A DNA stretch of 64,000 nucleotides from Alteromonas sp. M12 (GTDB lineage: Bacteria > Pseudomonadota > Gammaproteobacteria > Enterobacterales > Alteromonadaceae), in the NCBI RefSeq assembly GCF_037478005.1, contig NZ_CP144164.1, positions 4,340,001 to 4,404,000 on the forward strand, read 5' to 3'. Numbering within the stretch: the stretch's first letter is position 1; every line of letters begins with the position of its first letter. Below, one piece after another: positions 38,601 to 46,898 of this stretch. The notes beneath the pieces were generated by a model. The model was given only the letters and a program-made list of their open reading frames with translations, was not told where the DNA came from and made no database searches. The translations under genes were made by a program, and so were the position numbers.

Positions 38601-38908
38601 ATTATAAAGGCTCAGGGATGCGTAGTATTACGCGAGGATTTTTAGCCCAAGGTGCTAAGACGGTGGTGGGTACTATTTGGGCTATTCAAGATCGACCGAC
38701 TTCAGAATTCGTGAAACAGTTTTACGCAAACTTAGTGGAATCCGAAGGGGACGCCCCCAAAGCGCTACAGTTAACCCAATTTAGATTTCACTCTTCGGGC
38801 AAATATCGTCATCCAAAATACTGGGCAGGATTTGTACTCACCTCTTCAAATCAAGGCGACAGTCAGATTTTCGGGCCAGAATTAGCGAATAATTTATTTC
38901 CTCACTAA
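35657..38908 (+). CDS. Exported TPR-CHAT protease (caspase-like)
   Basis: A 1083-residue protein. The N-terminus MFRFLSYSLILLCASFTCSA is a good signal peptide. A beta-rich segment (~20-110) is followed by a long helical, TPR-like region (~130-640, e.g. EEGDFDGANQWLECAEHLL). The C-terminal CHAT peptidase domain (~750-1075) has its His in HIGTHG (His926) and Cys in ISGCET (Cys975), the caspase-type dyad. CHAT proteases cleave specific partner proteins; most known ones are cytoplasmic, so an exported one is unusual. ATG 35657 begins the signal peptide but lacks a strong ribosome site. It closes the sigma/anti-sigma/peroxidase cluster. Its substrate could be the anti-sigma periplasmic domain; this is untested. 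Confidence 0.82.
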   Translation: MFRFLSYSLILLCASFTCSAMESTALTVNQVGHAALLKLSHADQPLEIEIFVNNQLIEKKDIDSKDTEYFSLIQFPQADTETNKIRVLVNYTKISPKISLIELDNTDYSAYQNVIDILATPAQTQTNQPYSIVSQITNSDLNSDFSRWTLRRLMENAKQVKNGSLGFITSFNLNQFSAQDIIAQCAVWTSSFEPESQIDDPVKTQVAAQLAATLYVYSKHHGQLSNDQTALLNQSKFIQHCGSMFADIAHSQQAGLDLDVYAKNLYQQVLEALSKSPNWLTADILHHLWFYYNFEDKHNLALETVKNAISKAENAPEYRFLMAELYSNAFLSSYREGAFAQAHNYLNKGLNIISDSNSPGIAPLLFSKGFLLFQTGEYDTGSRYFSNTINQVQNTLPNQQWELARCLNLGQQDLMIARAAVMIGATSREEGDFDGANQWLECAEHLLKNQQDYYQIVLQVELAKTAIKQKEFTKAQTHLNNVFNDPRTLHTTQIDAKILKFKIDNVYLAKPIDKDELQELAALLDYDSFYNEDIIDIENKTYPIKQIEVFTLLVQISQQEKSFKWVDIFAEKAMSLIEKSRLTVANPQAWNAARFSFINTYITSLLDNERIKNQPRHHYARLFEVLEKYYSVDPKQERNLFSIDEVASENEAQIQLLYNIWLAEEKQMLLSDSSSEKLRLVEARDDYLARVLNEQNHDSKIANISLDAFQQSLPSDQMLVRYFSDGHTMFSLNVTHNDISVQKIAKVAEIAEMVKNYVHGTYASSKPWLNTQFRDISLLPVDVIEQQKITKILIIPDESLHKMPFSMWNTATTAESYKPLVETSQSVFITSATSYFEQTFSTDAENFEISIFANPDFTAQVNDITPGSISERLTLAALPGTLKEAKYVANLFAGHQINKGFAENATSQFLMSKKVRNSNILHIGTHGYFDKKLPDIVGVLTAGENIKGNLTPGFLSLNQLLSKPVSADLVFISGCETMVGKNYKGSGMRSITRGFLAQGAKTVVGTIWAIQDRPTSEFVKQFYANLVESEGDAPKALQLTQFRFHSSGKYRHPKYWAGFVLTSSNQGDSQIFGPELANNLFPH

Positions 38909-39011
38909 AACGTGTAAAATTATACCCTTAAAAATCACAAAATCTTCGTGTTGCGACTAATCTATACACAAACATAACGTGAAAAGTACACGGGGCAGCA
39001 GGGGCAAAAGT

Positions 39012-40547
39012 ATGAACGATACATTTTTATTCGCTGATGATATGCCGGAAGAAGAGGATTCCTTTGATTATAAATGGAATGTTTTAGTTATTGATGACGA
39101 ACCTGAAATTCACAACATAACCAAAATCGTACTCAATGATCTAGTCTTTGATGATGGACGACTAGCGTTACATAGCGCCTATACTGCAACCGAAGCTAAA
39201 AATATAATTTCAAATAGCCAACACGACTTTGCCGTAGCGATAGTGGATGTTGTGATGGAAACAGTTCATGCCGGTTTAGACTTTGTCAAATGGGTTAGAG
39301 AAGATTTAAATAACCATAAGATTCGGCTATTCCTGCGTACAGGACAGCCTGGTGAAGCCCCAGAAGAAAGTGTTATTCGGGAATACGATATCAATGATTA
39401 CAAAAATAAGACCGAATTAACCGCGTTGAGATTAAAAACCTCTGTTTATTCTGCACTACGTGGTTATAGAGATATCTTAACCATAGAAAAACACCGAATC
39501 GGTCTGGAAAAAATCATTGCTGCTTCTTCCGAGTTTATTGAATGTGACACACTTCCTCAGTTTGGTTCGGCAATATTAAAGCAAGTAGCAGTAGTCTTAG
39601 GTATCGAGGAAGAGGCGGTAATTTGTTGCGCGGTTGCCAAAGACGCAAATAATAATTTGAGTAATGTTCATATACTTGCGTTGAACCAACCGCAACCGGT
39701 TGAGATGGAGACCTCGCTGTCATTGAGTAGCGAGGTTAATGCGCGAATCAAACGGGCATTGGCACTCAAACATTCGATTTACGAAGAAGATTATTTTATT
39801 GGTTACTTTACCACTAAGCGCAACACAGAAAATGTACTTTACGTAGCTCAAAATAAGCAATTAGAACCCATGCAACATCGTTTATTGGAGTTTTTCGCCC
39901 ACAATATTGCCGTAGCTCATGAAAATCTGAAGCTACGCGATGTCATTAAGGACTCTCAAAAAGAATTGTCTTATATTATTGGCGAAGCGGTTGAAATGCG
40001 CAGCAAAGAAACCGGTAGTCACGTTAAACGGGTAGCGCAAACCAGCTACATGCTAGCAAAGCTATATGGTCTAGATGATTTCGACTCAGAGATGATTAAA
40101 CTTGCCTCCCCACTTCATGATGTGGGGAAAGTAGGGATTCCTGATTATGTGTTAAACAAGCCTGACAAATTAGATAGCCTTGAATGGGAAGTGATGCAAA
40201 CCCATGCTCAAATCGGGTTTGAAATGTTGGCTAGAACTGATAACCCGATTTTGCAATTAGGGGCCACCATAGCAAGACAGCATCACGAAAAGTGGGATGG
40301 CACAGGTTACCCACAAGGTCTTCAAGGTGAAGAGATTGCTATTGCTGGGCGCATAACTGCACTTATGGATGTATTTGATGCTTTAGGAAGCAAGCGTTGT
40401 TATAAAAAACCATGGGCTAATCAGGAAATTATCGATTTCCTAAACGAGCAAAGAGGTAAAGCATTTGAACCTAAACTAGTCGATTTATTATTGACCAATA
40501 TTAGTCAGTTTAATCAAGTTAGAGAGCAATACCCCGACAAATTTTAG
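39012..40547 (+). CDS. DUF3369 response regulator with HD-GYP phosphodiesterase
   Basis: 511 residues. The N-terminal receiver (~20-145) has acidic residues VIDDEP and VAIVDVV. The DUF3369 region (~150-330) follows. The C-terminal HD-GYP domain (~335-500) has HD at His369-Asp370 (HDVGKVGIPD) and the motif DGTGYPQGL. HD-GYP enzymes hydrolyse cyclic-di-GMP to GMP, so this opposes the GGDEF enzymes of the window. ATG 39012 is preceded by GGGG at 8 bases; a GTG 33 bases upstream is in frame but poor. It lies 100 bases after the CHAT gene on the same strand, so a functional link is possible but not shown. A terminator follows. Confidence 0.92.
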   Translation: MNDTFLFADDMPEEEDSFDYKWNVLVIDDEPEIHNITKIVLNDLVFDDGRLALHSAYTATEAKNIISNSQHDFAVAIVDVVMETVHAGLDFVKWVREDLNNHKIRLFLRTGQPGEAPEESVIREYDINDYKNKTELTALRLKTSVYSALRGYRDILTIEKHRIGLEKIIAASSEFIECDTLPQFGSAILKQVAVVLGIEEEAVICCAVAKDANNNLSNVHILALNQPQPVEMETSLSLSSEVNARIKRALALKHSIYEEDYFIGYFTTKRNTENVLYVAQNKQLEPMQHRLLEFFAHNIAVAHENLKLRDVIKDSQKELSYIIGEAVEMRSKETGSHVKRVAQTSYMLAKLYGLDDFDSEMIKLASPLHDVGKVGIPDYVLNKPDKLDSLEWEVMQTHAQIGFEMLARTDNPILQLGATIARQHHEKWDGTGYPQGLQGEEIAIAGRITALMDVFDALGSKRCYKKPWANQEIIDFLNEQRGKAFEPKLVDLLLTNISQFNQVREQYPDKF

Positions 40548-40563
40548 GCCAAATTGCCCACAT

Positions 40564-40604
40564 AAAAAAACGCATTTCAAAGTCAATTTTAAAATGCGTT
40601 TAAT
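40564..40604. terminator. Bidirectional terminator between HD-GYP gene and hslU
   Basis: AAACGCATTT (40568-40577) pairs with AAATGCGTTT (40592-40601). The A-run on the left gives a U-run on the minus strand, so it ends the hslVU transcript. Confidence 0.8.
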
Positions 40605-40627
40605 GGCTCTTGATTATTAAAATGAAG

Positions 40628-41956
40628 CTACAAGATAAAGCGACTCAAATCTTCATTATCAACAAACTTATCTAGATGTTCATTGACGTATTTAGCGTCT
40701 ACCAGTACGGATTCGTTTTCCATTTCAGATGCATCAAAAGAAATATCTTCCATTAACCGCTCCATCACAGTATGCAGACGTCGAGCACCAATATTTTCAG
40801 TCCGCTCATTCACTTGCCAAGCGGCTTCAGCGATACGTCTTATACCGTCTTCAGTGAAGCTAACGCCAACTCCTTCAGTACCCATAAGCGCAATGTACTG
40901 CTCAGTGAGCGAAGCATTTGGCTCTGTTAGTATGCGAACGAAGTCTTCCACACTTAACGCTGAAAGTTCCACTCGAATTGGTAAACGTCCTTGCAACTCA
41001 GGTATTAAGTCAGAGGGTTTACTCATCTGGAAAGCACCTGAGGCGACAAACAAGATATGATCCGTCTTAACCATTCCATGTTTAGTCGATACCGTCGATC
41101 CTTCAACTAAAGGCAATAGATCCCGTTGCACACCTTCGCGAGAAACATCGGCGCTGCCAGTGCCTTCTCGTTTACAGATTTTATCGATTTCATCAATAAA
41201 AACGATACCGTTTTGCTCAACGTTAAACAGTGCTTTATCTTTCAATTCTTCCTGATTAACTAATCGCGCAGCTTCTTCTTCAACTAAAAGTTTAAATGCT
41301 TCTTTAATTTTTAGTTTCTTTTTCTTCTTTTGAGAACCAGATAAATTCTGAAACATGCCCTGAAGTTGATTGGTCATTTCTTCCATTCCAGGAGGCGCCA
41401 TGATCTCTACCCCTACTTGAGGCAAAGCAACATCAATTTCAATTTCTTTATCGTCTAATTGACCTTCTCTTAATTTTTTACGGAAAGTTTGACGAGTACC
41501 TTTATCTTCAACTTTCTCTTTTTCACCCCACGCATTTTCTGGTGGTGGTAAAAGTGTATCAAGAATACGGTCTTCAGCAGCTTCTTCAGCTCGATACTTC
41601 ACTTTTTCAGTTTCTTGCTCTTTGGTCATCTTAATAGAGATGTCTGCAAGATCTCGAATGATGCTTTCTACTTCTTTACCAACATAGCCCACTTCTGTGA
41701 ACTTGGTTGCTTCTACTTTAATAAAAGGAGCATTGGCCAATTTAGCTAGGCGACGGGCGATTTCGGTTTTACCAACACCAGTAGGACCAATCATCAAGAT
41801 ATTCTTTGGGGTTACTTCCTGACGTAATTCAGGTTCTAATTGCATACGACGCCAGCGATTACGAAGTGCAATTGACACTGCTCGCTTTGCATCTTGCTGA
41901 CCAATAATGTGCCTGTCCAACTCGTGGACAATTTCTCTTGGGGTCATCTCAGACAT
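40628..41956 (-). CDS. hslU: ATP-dependent protease ATPase subunit HslU
   Basis: AAA+ unfoldase that feeds substrates to HslV. Walker A is [11 protein letters not shown] and Walker B is VFIDEIDKI. The intermediate I-domain lies between them (about 110-230) and is charged. The C-terminal LSRFIL tail inserts into HslV to activate it. The 442 residues are standard. The start at ATG 41956 lies 52 bases after the hslV stop, in one operon under a sigma-32 promoter. Confidence 0.98.
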   Translation of the reverse strand: MSEMTPREIVHELDRHIIGQQDAKRAVSIALRNRWRRMQLEPELRQEVTPKNILMIGPTGVGKTEIARRLAKLANAPFIKVEATKFTEVGYVGKEVESIIRDLADISIKMTKEQETEKVKYRAEEAAEDRILDTLLPPPENAWGEKEKVEDKGTRQTFRKKLREGQLDDKEIEIDVALPQVGVEIMAPPGMEEMTNQLQGMFQNLSGSQKKKKKLKIKEAFKLLVEEEAARLVNQEELKDKALFNVEQNGIVFIDEIDKICKREGTGSADVSREGVQRDLLPLVEGSTVSTKHGMVKTDHILFVASGAFQMSKPSDLIPELQGRLPIRVELSALSVEDFVRILTEPNASLTEQYIALMGTEGVGVSFTEDGIRRIAEAAWQVNERTENIGARRLHTVMERLMEDISFDASEMENESVLVDAKYVNEHLDKFVDNEDLSRFIL

Positions 41957-42008
41957 AAAAAACCTTTAAATAGTGTCGCACTGAGCGATTAAATCAGTGC
42001 TATTAAAA

Positions 42009-42533
42009 TTAGTAATTCAACGTTTCTATTGTTTGGCTGTGGTTGGTAAACACACATATGTCACCAGCAATCGTCAGACTCTTTTCTGCGATTTCTTGTG
42101 CGCTCAACTCTGTATTTGCCAGTAACGCGGTAGCTGCCGCTTGGGCATAGGGACCACCTGAACCAATAGCGATGAGATCTTGCTCTGGCTGCACCACATC
42201 ACCATTACCGGTAATGATAAAAGAAGCGGTATGATCAGCCACGGCCAATAACGCTTCTAACTTACGTAACATCCTATCGGTTCGCCAATCCTTTGCCAGT
42301 TCTACTGCAGCTTTAGTTAAATGCCCTTGATGCATTTCCAATTTACTTTCGAAACGCTCAAAAAGAGTAAAAGCATCGGCAGTGCCACCAGCAAATCCGG
42401 CGATTACTTTGTCGTTGTAGAGTCTACGCACTTTTCGTGCATTGCCTTTCATAACAGTGTTTCCTAACGAAACCTGCCCGTCACCTGCGATGACGACTTG
42501 ATTATTGCGGCGTACGGATACAATGGTAGTCAC
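42009..42533 (-). CDS. hslV: ATP-dependent protease peptidase subunit HslV
   Basis: Threonine peptidase of the HslVU complex. After Met removal the N-terminal Thr (MTTIVSVRR) is the nucleophile, with [21 protein letters not shown] as the conserved second block. The 174 residues match the family. A near-consensus heat-shock promoter lies about 65-95 bases upstream of the ATG. A tandem-repeat array separates it from ftsN. Confidence 0.98.
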   Translation of the reverse strand: MTTIVSVRRNNQVVIAGDGQVSLGNTVMKGNARKVRRLYNDKVIAGFAGGTADAFTLFERFESKLEMHQGHLTKAAVELAKDWRTDRMLRKLEALLAVADHTASFIITGNGDVVQPEQDLIAIGSGGPYAQAAATALLANTELSAQEIAEKSLTIAGDICVFTNHSQTIETLNY

Positions 42534-42598
42534 GTCTGCTCCTTGTTTAGATCAACTTTATCAACCCACGTTAAATGCGAGTCACGATTCATGGAGTA

Positions 42599-42627
42599 TA
42601 TGTGGGGAGCGGGAAGGAATTTTCAAG
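42599..42627 (-). promoter_or_regulatory. Sigma-32 (heat-shock) promoter of hslVU
   Basis: On the minus strand CTTGAAA (42627-42621) is followed after exactly 13 bases by CCCCACATA (42607-42599), an almost exact match to the sigma-32 consensus. It lies about 65 bases upstream of hslV. The cognate sigma gene rpoH is in the same window. Confidence 0.9.
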
Positions 42628-42700
42628 CATTAAGGTTTAAGTATCTTAAAAAATGAAGACGATATAGGTGGATCAGCCCCAAATTTCACGTTTTGGGCTC

Positions 42701-43490
42701 AAGGCCATGCTACAAATGCAAAACAATCTGTAGGCGGGCGCTTTAGCCCCGTGGGAGATTTTAAATCCATGGCCTAAAGGCCATGCTACAAATGCAAAAC
42801 AACCTGAAGGCGGGCGCTTTAGCCCCGTGAGAGATTTTAAATCCATGGCCTAAAGGCCATGCTACAAATGCAAAACAATCTGTAGGCGGGCGCTTTAGCC
42901 CCGTGGAAGATTTTAAATCCATGGCCTAAAGGCCATGCTACAAATGCAAAACAACCTGTAGGCGGGCGCTTTAGCCCCGTGGGAGATTTTAAATCCATGG
43001 TCTGAAGGCCATGCTACAAATGCAAAACAATCTATAGGCGGGCGCTTTAGACCCATGGGAGATTTTAAATCCATGGCCTTAAATCCATGGCCTAAAGGCC
43101 ATGCTACAAATGCAAAACAATCTGCAGGCGGGCGCTTTAGACCCGTGGGAGATTTTAAATCCATGGCCTGAAGGCCATGCTACAAATGCAAAACAATCTG
43201 TAGGCGGGCGCTTTAGCCCCGTGAGAGATTTTAAATCCATGGCCTAAAGGCCATGCTACAAATGCAAAACAATCTGTAGGCGGGCGCTTTAGCCCCGTGG
43301 GAGATTTTAAATCCATGGCCTGAAAGCCATGCTACAAATGCAAAACAATCTGTAGGCGGGCGCTTTAGCCCCGTGAGAGATTTTAAATCCATGGCCTAAA
43401 GGCCATGCTACAAATGCAAAACAATCTGTAGGCGGGCGCTTTAGCCCCGTGAGAGATTTTAAATCCATGGCCTAAAGGCCATGCTACAAG
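42701..43490. repeat. Tandem array of about ten 76-bp units with palindromes
   Basis: The motif GGCCATGCTACAA recurs at 42703, 42779, 42855, 42931, 43007, 43097, 43173, 43249, 43325 (as AGCC), 43401 and 43477. The period is exactly 76 bp, except one 90-bp step caused by a 14-bp duplication near 43077. Each unit carries the palindrome CATGGCC-TAAA-GGCCATG and a second stem (GGGC-GCTTTA-GCCC). 76 is not a multiple of 3, so apparent reading frames cycle and are not real. Units differ mainly in the bases around AAyCTG and GTGrGAG. It lies between the ftsN stop and the hslVU promoter. Confidence 0.95.
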
Positions 43491-43492
43491 GC

Positions 43493-44068
43493 TTAAAGGT
43501 CCCAGTACCAAATTTGGCAGGAACCAATACCAATACGCTGGATAACATGTCGGTCTGTCTCAGCATCTCTTTTATAATCGTATGGACCTAAAATGACACG
43601 ATACCAAAGACCATTTTTACCTTCACTGGCCTTCACTAACGATTCTAATCCTTGCAGAGCCAATTGGGCGCGCATTTTTTCGGCTTGCTGTTTTTGCCTA
43701 AATGAACCACATTGCATCAAATAAGGTCGTGCTGACTTTTCTTGTTCTTTACGATCTATCTCTACGCTACCGTGTTCAAGTTCTTCAGGATAAATATATT
43801 CTTCTTCTGGCATTTCAGGTAATGATTCCTGATCATTGGTCTTCCCTTGTACCTTTTGCTTTTGTGGTTTTGGTTCCACTTGCGGCTGTTCTTGTGGAAC
43901 CTCGTCTGAACTAGATGGGTGGCTTATGGCCCATAAAAAATAAGCAAAACCGCTGACGAGTATTAAGGTAATAAGAAATGGAAACCAAGGACGCTTCGGC
44001 TTTTCCACTTTTTTGACTGGTTTCTTTTTAGGTGCCTGACCGCGCTTTACAAAATCTTTGTGTGCCAT
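43493..44068 (-). CDS. ftsN: SPOR-domain cell-division protein FtsN
   Basis: A bitopic divisome protein. A basic cytoplasmic N-terminus (KRGQAPKKKPVKKVEK) is followed by one transmembrane helix (~31-48), a Gln/Glu/Pro-rich periplasmic linker, and a C-terminal SPOR domain (~112-190; YLMQCGSFRQKQQAEKMRAQL) that binds denuded septal peptidoglycan. At 191 residues it is shorter than E. coli FtsN (319), mainly in the linker. The order priA-ftsN-hslV-hslU supports the name. The repeat array begins 3 bases after its stop. Confidence 0.9.
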   Translation of the reverse strand: MAHKDFVKRGQAPKKKPVKKVEKPKRPWFPFLITLILVSGFAYFLWAISHPSSSDEVPQEQPQVEPKPQKQKVQGKTNDQESLPEMPEEEYIYPEELEHGSVEIDRKEQEKSARPYLMQCGSFRQKQQAEKMRAQLALQGLESLVKASEGKNGLWYRVILGPYDYKRDAETDRHVIQRIGIGSCQIWYWDL

Positions 44069-44230
44069 ATTTATTATTTTAATAAGTGAGAGTGATTTCT
44101 AGGGTAATGAACTAACGGCAATGCATTTGAAATATATGATTAGTGATTACTCAGACGATGCATCTTATTCCTGAGTTCAAGGCAAATAGTATCGTGAACA
44201 GCCACATAAAACCAACAATAAAACCAAGAT

Positions 44231-46405
44231 TTAGATGAAATCTTGCGGATCGATATCAATTGACCATCGGACTTTTCTTGCGCTGGGTAATGCCTCAATT
44301 TCAGTTGCGAAATGGCCAATAACGTGATTTAGCAAAGCGCGACTTTGACTTTGCATTAACAGTTGCATGCGATATTTCCCTTGCCGTTTTTCCATAATGG
44401 CAGGAATAGGCCCAACAACACGAATCTGCGGATGTTGCGTCATTTGCGCTACCTGAGACAAAAACTCAAAGCCATCTTGAGCCTTCAATGATTCCGTTCT
44501 AAACAGTGCGTGAAAACTAAAAGGCGGTAAATTGGCTAACTTTCTTTCCGAAAGTGCAAAGCGTGCAAAATGACCATAGCCGTTATGAATCAAGTCTTGC
44601 AACAATGGGTGTCCAGGTTGATGGGTTTGCAACCACATTTCGCCCGGTTTTTGGGCTCTACCCGCTCTGCCAGAAAGCTGAGTGATTAGTTGAGCGAGAT
44701 GCTCTGAAGCTCTAAAGTCTGCACTGAAAAGTGCACCGTCAGCATCTAAAATCACCACCAGAGTGACATTTGGAAAATGATGACCTTTAGATAAAATTTG
44801 GGTGCCAATTAAAATCTGATGGGCTCCAGCATTAATTTCTGTTAATAAATTGTCTAACTTTGCTTTACCTCGCACACTATCACTGTCGATTCTCACCGCA
44901 CTGTATTGAGGAAATTGTTGTTCCAAATACATGGTTAATTGTTCAGTACCGACTCCTTGAGTGAGCAACTCATGATGACCACATTCTTTACATTGTTTAG
45001 GTAATGCCTTAGCCGCACCACAGTGATGACATTGCATTTTGTGTAACGACTTGTGCACTGTGTACGGTTTATTGCAACGTTTACACTCTTCCACATGCCC
45101 ACAACTGTGGCAAAGTAAAGCAGGTGCATATCCTCGACGATTAACAAATAACATCACTTGATTACCCGCTTTCAAGTGCTGTTCAATGCGGGTAAGCATG
45201 CCGCTCGCTAAACCAGCAGTTAATGGCTGGTTAGTAATATCTAAAACACTTTGTTTAGCCTGCAAGGCGTTACCCGCACGTTGATTAAGCTGCAATAGCC
45301 GATAGCGGCCAGATAACGCGTTGTTCAGCGACTCTAAACTAGGTGTTGCTGAACCCAATATAAGTGGAATCTTATGTTCTTTTGCACGTATTACGGCTAA
45401 ATCACGGGCACTGTATTTAAGACCATCTTGCTGTTTATACGAAGCATCATGCTCTTCATCAACAATTATCATTCCAGGACGCGCCATAGGGGTGAAAATT
45501 GACGAACGTGTTCCAATAATGATCCCCAGCTTGCCGGAACGACTTTTTTGCCACACTGCCAAGCGCTCGTTATCGGTTAGATTAGAATGCAAAATCCCCA
45601 CTTCAATCCCAAAGCGTTTTTCAAAGCGTTTTACAGTTTGCGGTGTTAAACCAATCTCTGGTACCAGGATTAATACTTGTTTGTGGCTTTTTAGAACCTC
45701 TTCAATGCTTTGTAAATACACTTCGGTTTTACCACTACCGGTAATCCCTTCCAATAAAAAGCTTGTGTATTGGGCTAACGATTGACTGATTGCAGTTATT
45801 GCTAGGGCTTGTTCAACATTGGGTTGGGGCTTTTCAATGGATCCGTCAATAGTAAATTGAGACCTTTCGTTTTGTTCAAAAACTGATTCCACTTTAGCAA
45901 TCTTTTTTTCCACTAAAGCTTTGATAACACCGTCGGTATAGGTCTGTTTTAGTGTACTCAGTGATATCGGTCGCTGCAAAAGTTCGATATAAAGTTCGCG
46001 TTGCTTTTTAGCTCGATTGAGTTGCTCAGGGATCTCGTCTTGATTCGCATCCGTTAAACACAGCATTTGAATTGGTTTAGGCTTGTCAGATTCACCCTTA
46101 CGCAATGCCACTGGCAATACGGTGTGCATCACTTCACCAATTGGGTGATGGTAATAGCTCGCCAACCAATTACACAGGGACAGTAGCGTTTTATCGATTA
46201 CAGGCTGCTCGTCGATAACCTGATTGATCGGTTTTAATTTACTTAAAAAAGGAGAGTCCTCGGTGGTTGAAAACACAATACCTATAAGCTCTCTGGGCCC
46301 AAATGGCACCCGAACACGACAACCAGGCAGCAGGTCGCCATCTGCATGAAGATAATCGAACAATTGTCGTTTGGGTAACGGCAGTGCAATTTGATAAATG
46401 GGCAT
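44231..46405 (-). CDS. priA: Primosomal replication-restart helicase PriA
   Basis: DEAH-like helicase that reloads the replisome at stalled forks. Walker A is GITGSGKTEVY, the DEEH box is IIVDEEHDA, and zinc fingers are seen as CHSCGHVEECKRC...CHHCG...CKECG (about 435-480), the eight Cys of the two PriA zinc sites. The N-terminal DNA-binding domain starts PIYQIALPLP. The 724 residues are standard. It lies 162 bases upstream of ftsN on the same strand and is divergent from rpmE. Confidence 0.98.
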   Translation of the reverse strand: MPIYQIALPLPKRQLFDYLHADGDLLPGCRVRVPFGPRELIGIVFSTTEDSPFLSKLKPINQVIDEQPVIDKTLLSLCNWLASYYHHPIGEVMHTVLPVALRKGESDKPKPIQMLCLTDANQDEIPEQLNRAKKQRELYIELLQRPISLSTLKQTYTDGVIKALVEKKIAKVESVFEQNERSQFTIDGSIEKPQPNVEQALAITAISQSLAQYTSFLLEGITGSGKTEVYLQSIEEVLKSHKQVLILVPEIGLTPQTVKRFEKRFGIEVGILHSNLTDNERLAVWQKSRSGKLGIIIGTRSSIFTPMARPGMIIVDEEHDASYKQQDGLKYSARDLAVIRAKEHKIPLILGSATPSLESLNNALSGRYRLLQLNQRAGNALQAKQSVLDITNQPLTAGLASGMLTRIEQHLKAGNQVMLFVNRRGYAPALLCHSCGHVEECKRCNKPYTVHKSLHKMQCHHCGAAKALPKQCKECGHHELLTQGVGTEQLTMYLEQQFPQYSAVRIDSDSVRGKAKLDNLLTEINAGAHQILIGTQILSKGHHFPNVTLVVILDADGALFSADFRASEHLAQLITQLSGRAGRAQKPGEMWLQTHQPGHPLLQDLIHNGYGHFARFALSERKLANLPPFSFHALFRTESLKAQDGFEFLSQVAQMTQHPQIRVVGPIPAIMEKRQGKYRMQLLMQSQSRALLNHVIGHFATEIEALPSARKVRWSIDIDPQDFI

Positions 46406-46608
46406 GGGCTAAATTCGATAATCCTAGACGATTTGGTGCTATTAAAGACACGATTTGGTTAACAAACAGTCGAAAAACAACTTGATCAATACAGTCCTTT
46501 ACATTAATATGCGCGCCTCTTTGCGGCAAGCCGCTATTTAATTTAATTTGCGTATGGTGTGCAACTTCGGGTTGTATAGCGATACGGCCCAGAAATGAGG
46601 TAATCCAT

Positions 46609-46821
46609 ATGAAACAAGATATTCATCCAGAATACACTGAAATGACAGCTACTTGCTCTTGTGGCAACAAAATTGTTGTTCGTTCAACCCTTGGTAGAGA
46701 CATGAACCTTGACGTATGTTCAGCATGTCACCCATTCTACACTGGTAAGCAACGTAATGTTGATACTGGTGGTCGTGTTGACAAGTTCAAGAAACGTTTC
46801 GGTGCATTGGGCAAAAAATAA
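46609..46821 (+). CDS. rpmE: 50S ribosomal protein L31
   Basis: A 70-residue ribosomal protein with zinc-binding cysteines Cys16, Cys18, Cys37 and Cys40 ([14 protein letters not shown]), so it is the zinc-containing (C+) form. GAGGTAA lies 6 bases before ATG 46609. A strong terminator follows. Confidence 0.98.
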   Translation: MKQDIHPEYTEMTATCSCGNKIVVRSTLGRDMNLDVCSACHPFYTGKQRNVDTGGRVDKFKKRFGALGKK

Positions 46822-46842
46822 GCCTAACTGCTACGAATTGAA

Positions 46843-46867
46843 AAAGGCGCTTAATGCGCCTTTTTTT
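46843..46867 (+). terminator. Intrinsic terminator of rpmE
   Basis: AAAGGCGC / GCGCCTTT stem with a 5-base loop and a seven-T run lies just after rpmE. Confidence 0.9.
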
Positions 46868-46898
46868 GTGCCTGTTTTTTTGGGCGTAATGGACGACT

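Noticed and set aside
42913..43164. Reading frame across the 76-bp repeats
   Set aside because: It arises because the repeat unit opens a frame in successive copies; the 76-bp period shifts the frame every unit and there is no ribosome site.
42701..43490. Possible CRISPR array
   Set aside because: The units are contiguous and nearly identical over the full 76 bp with no unique spacers, and no cas genes are nearby.
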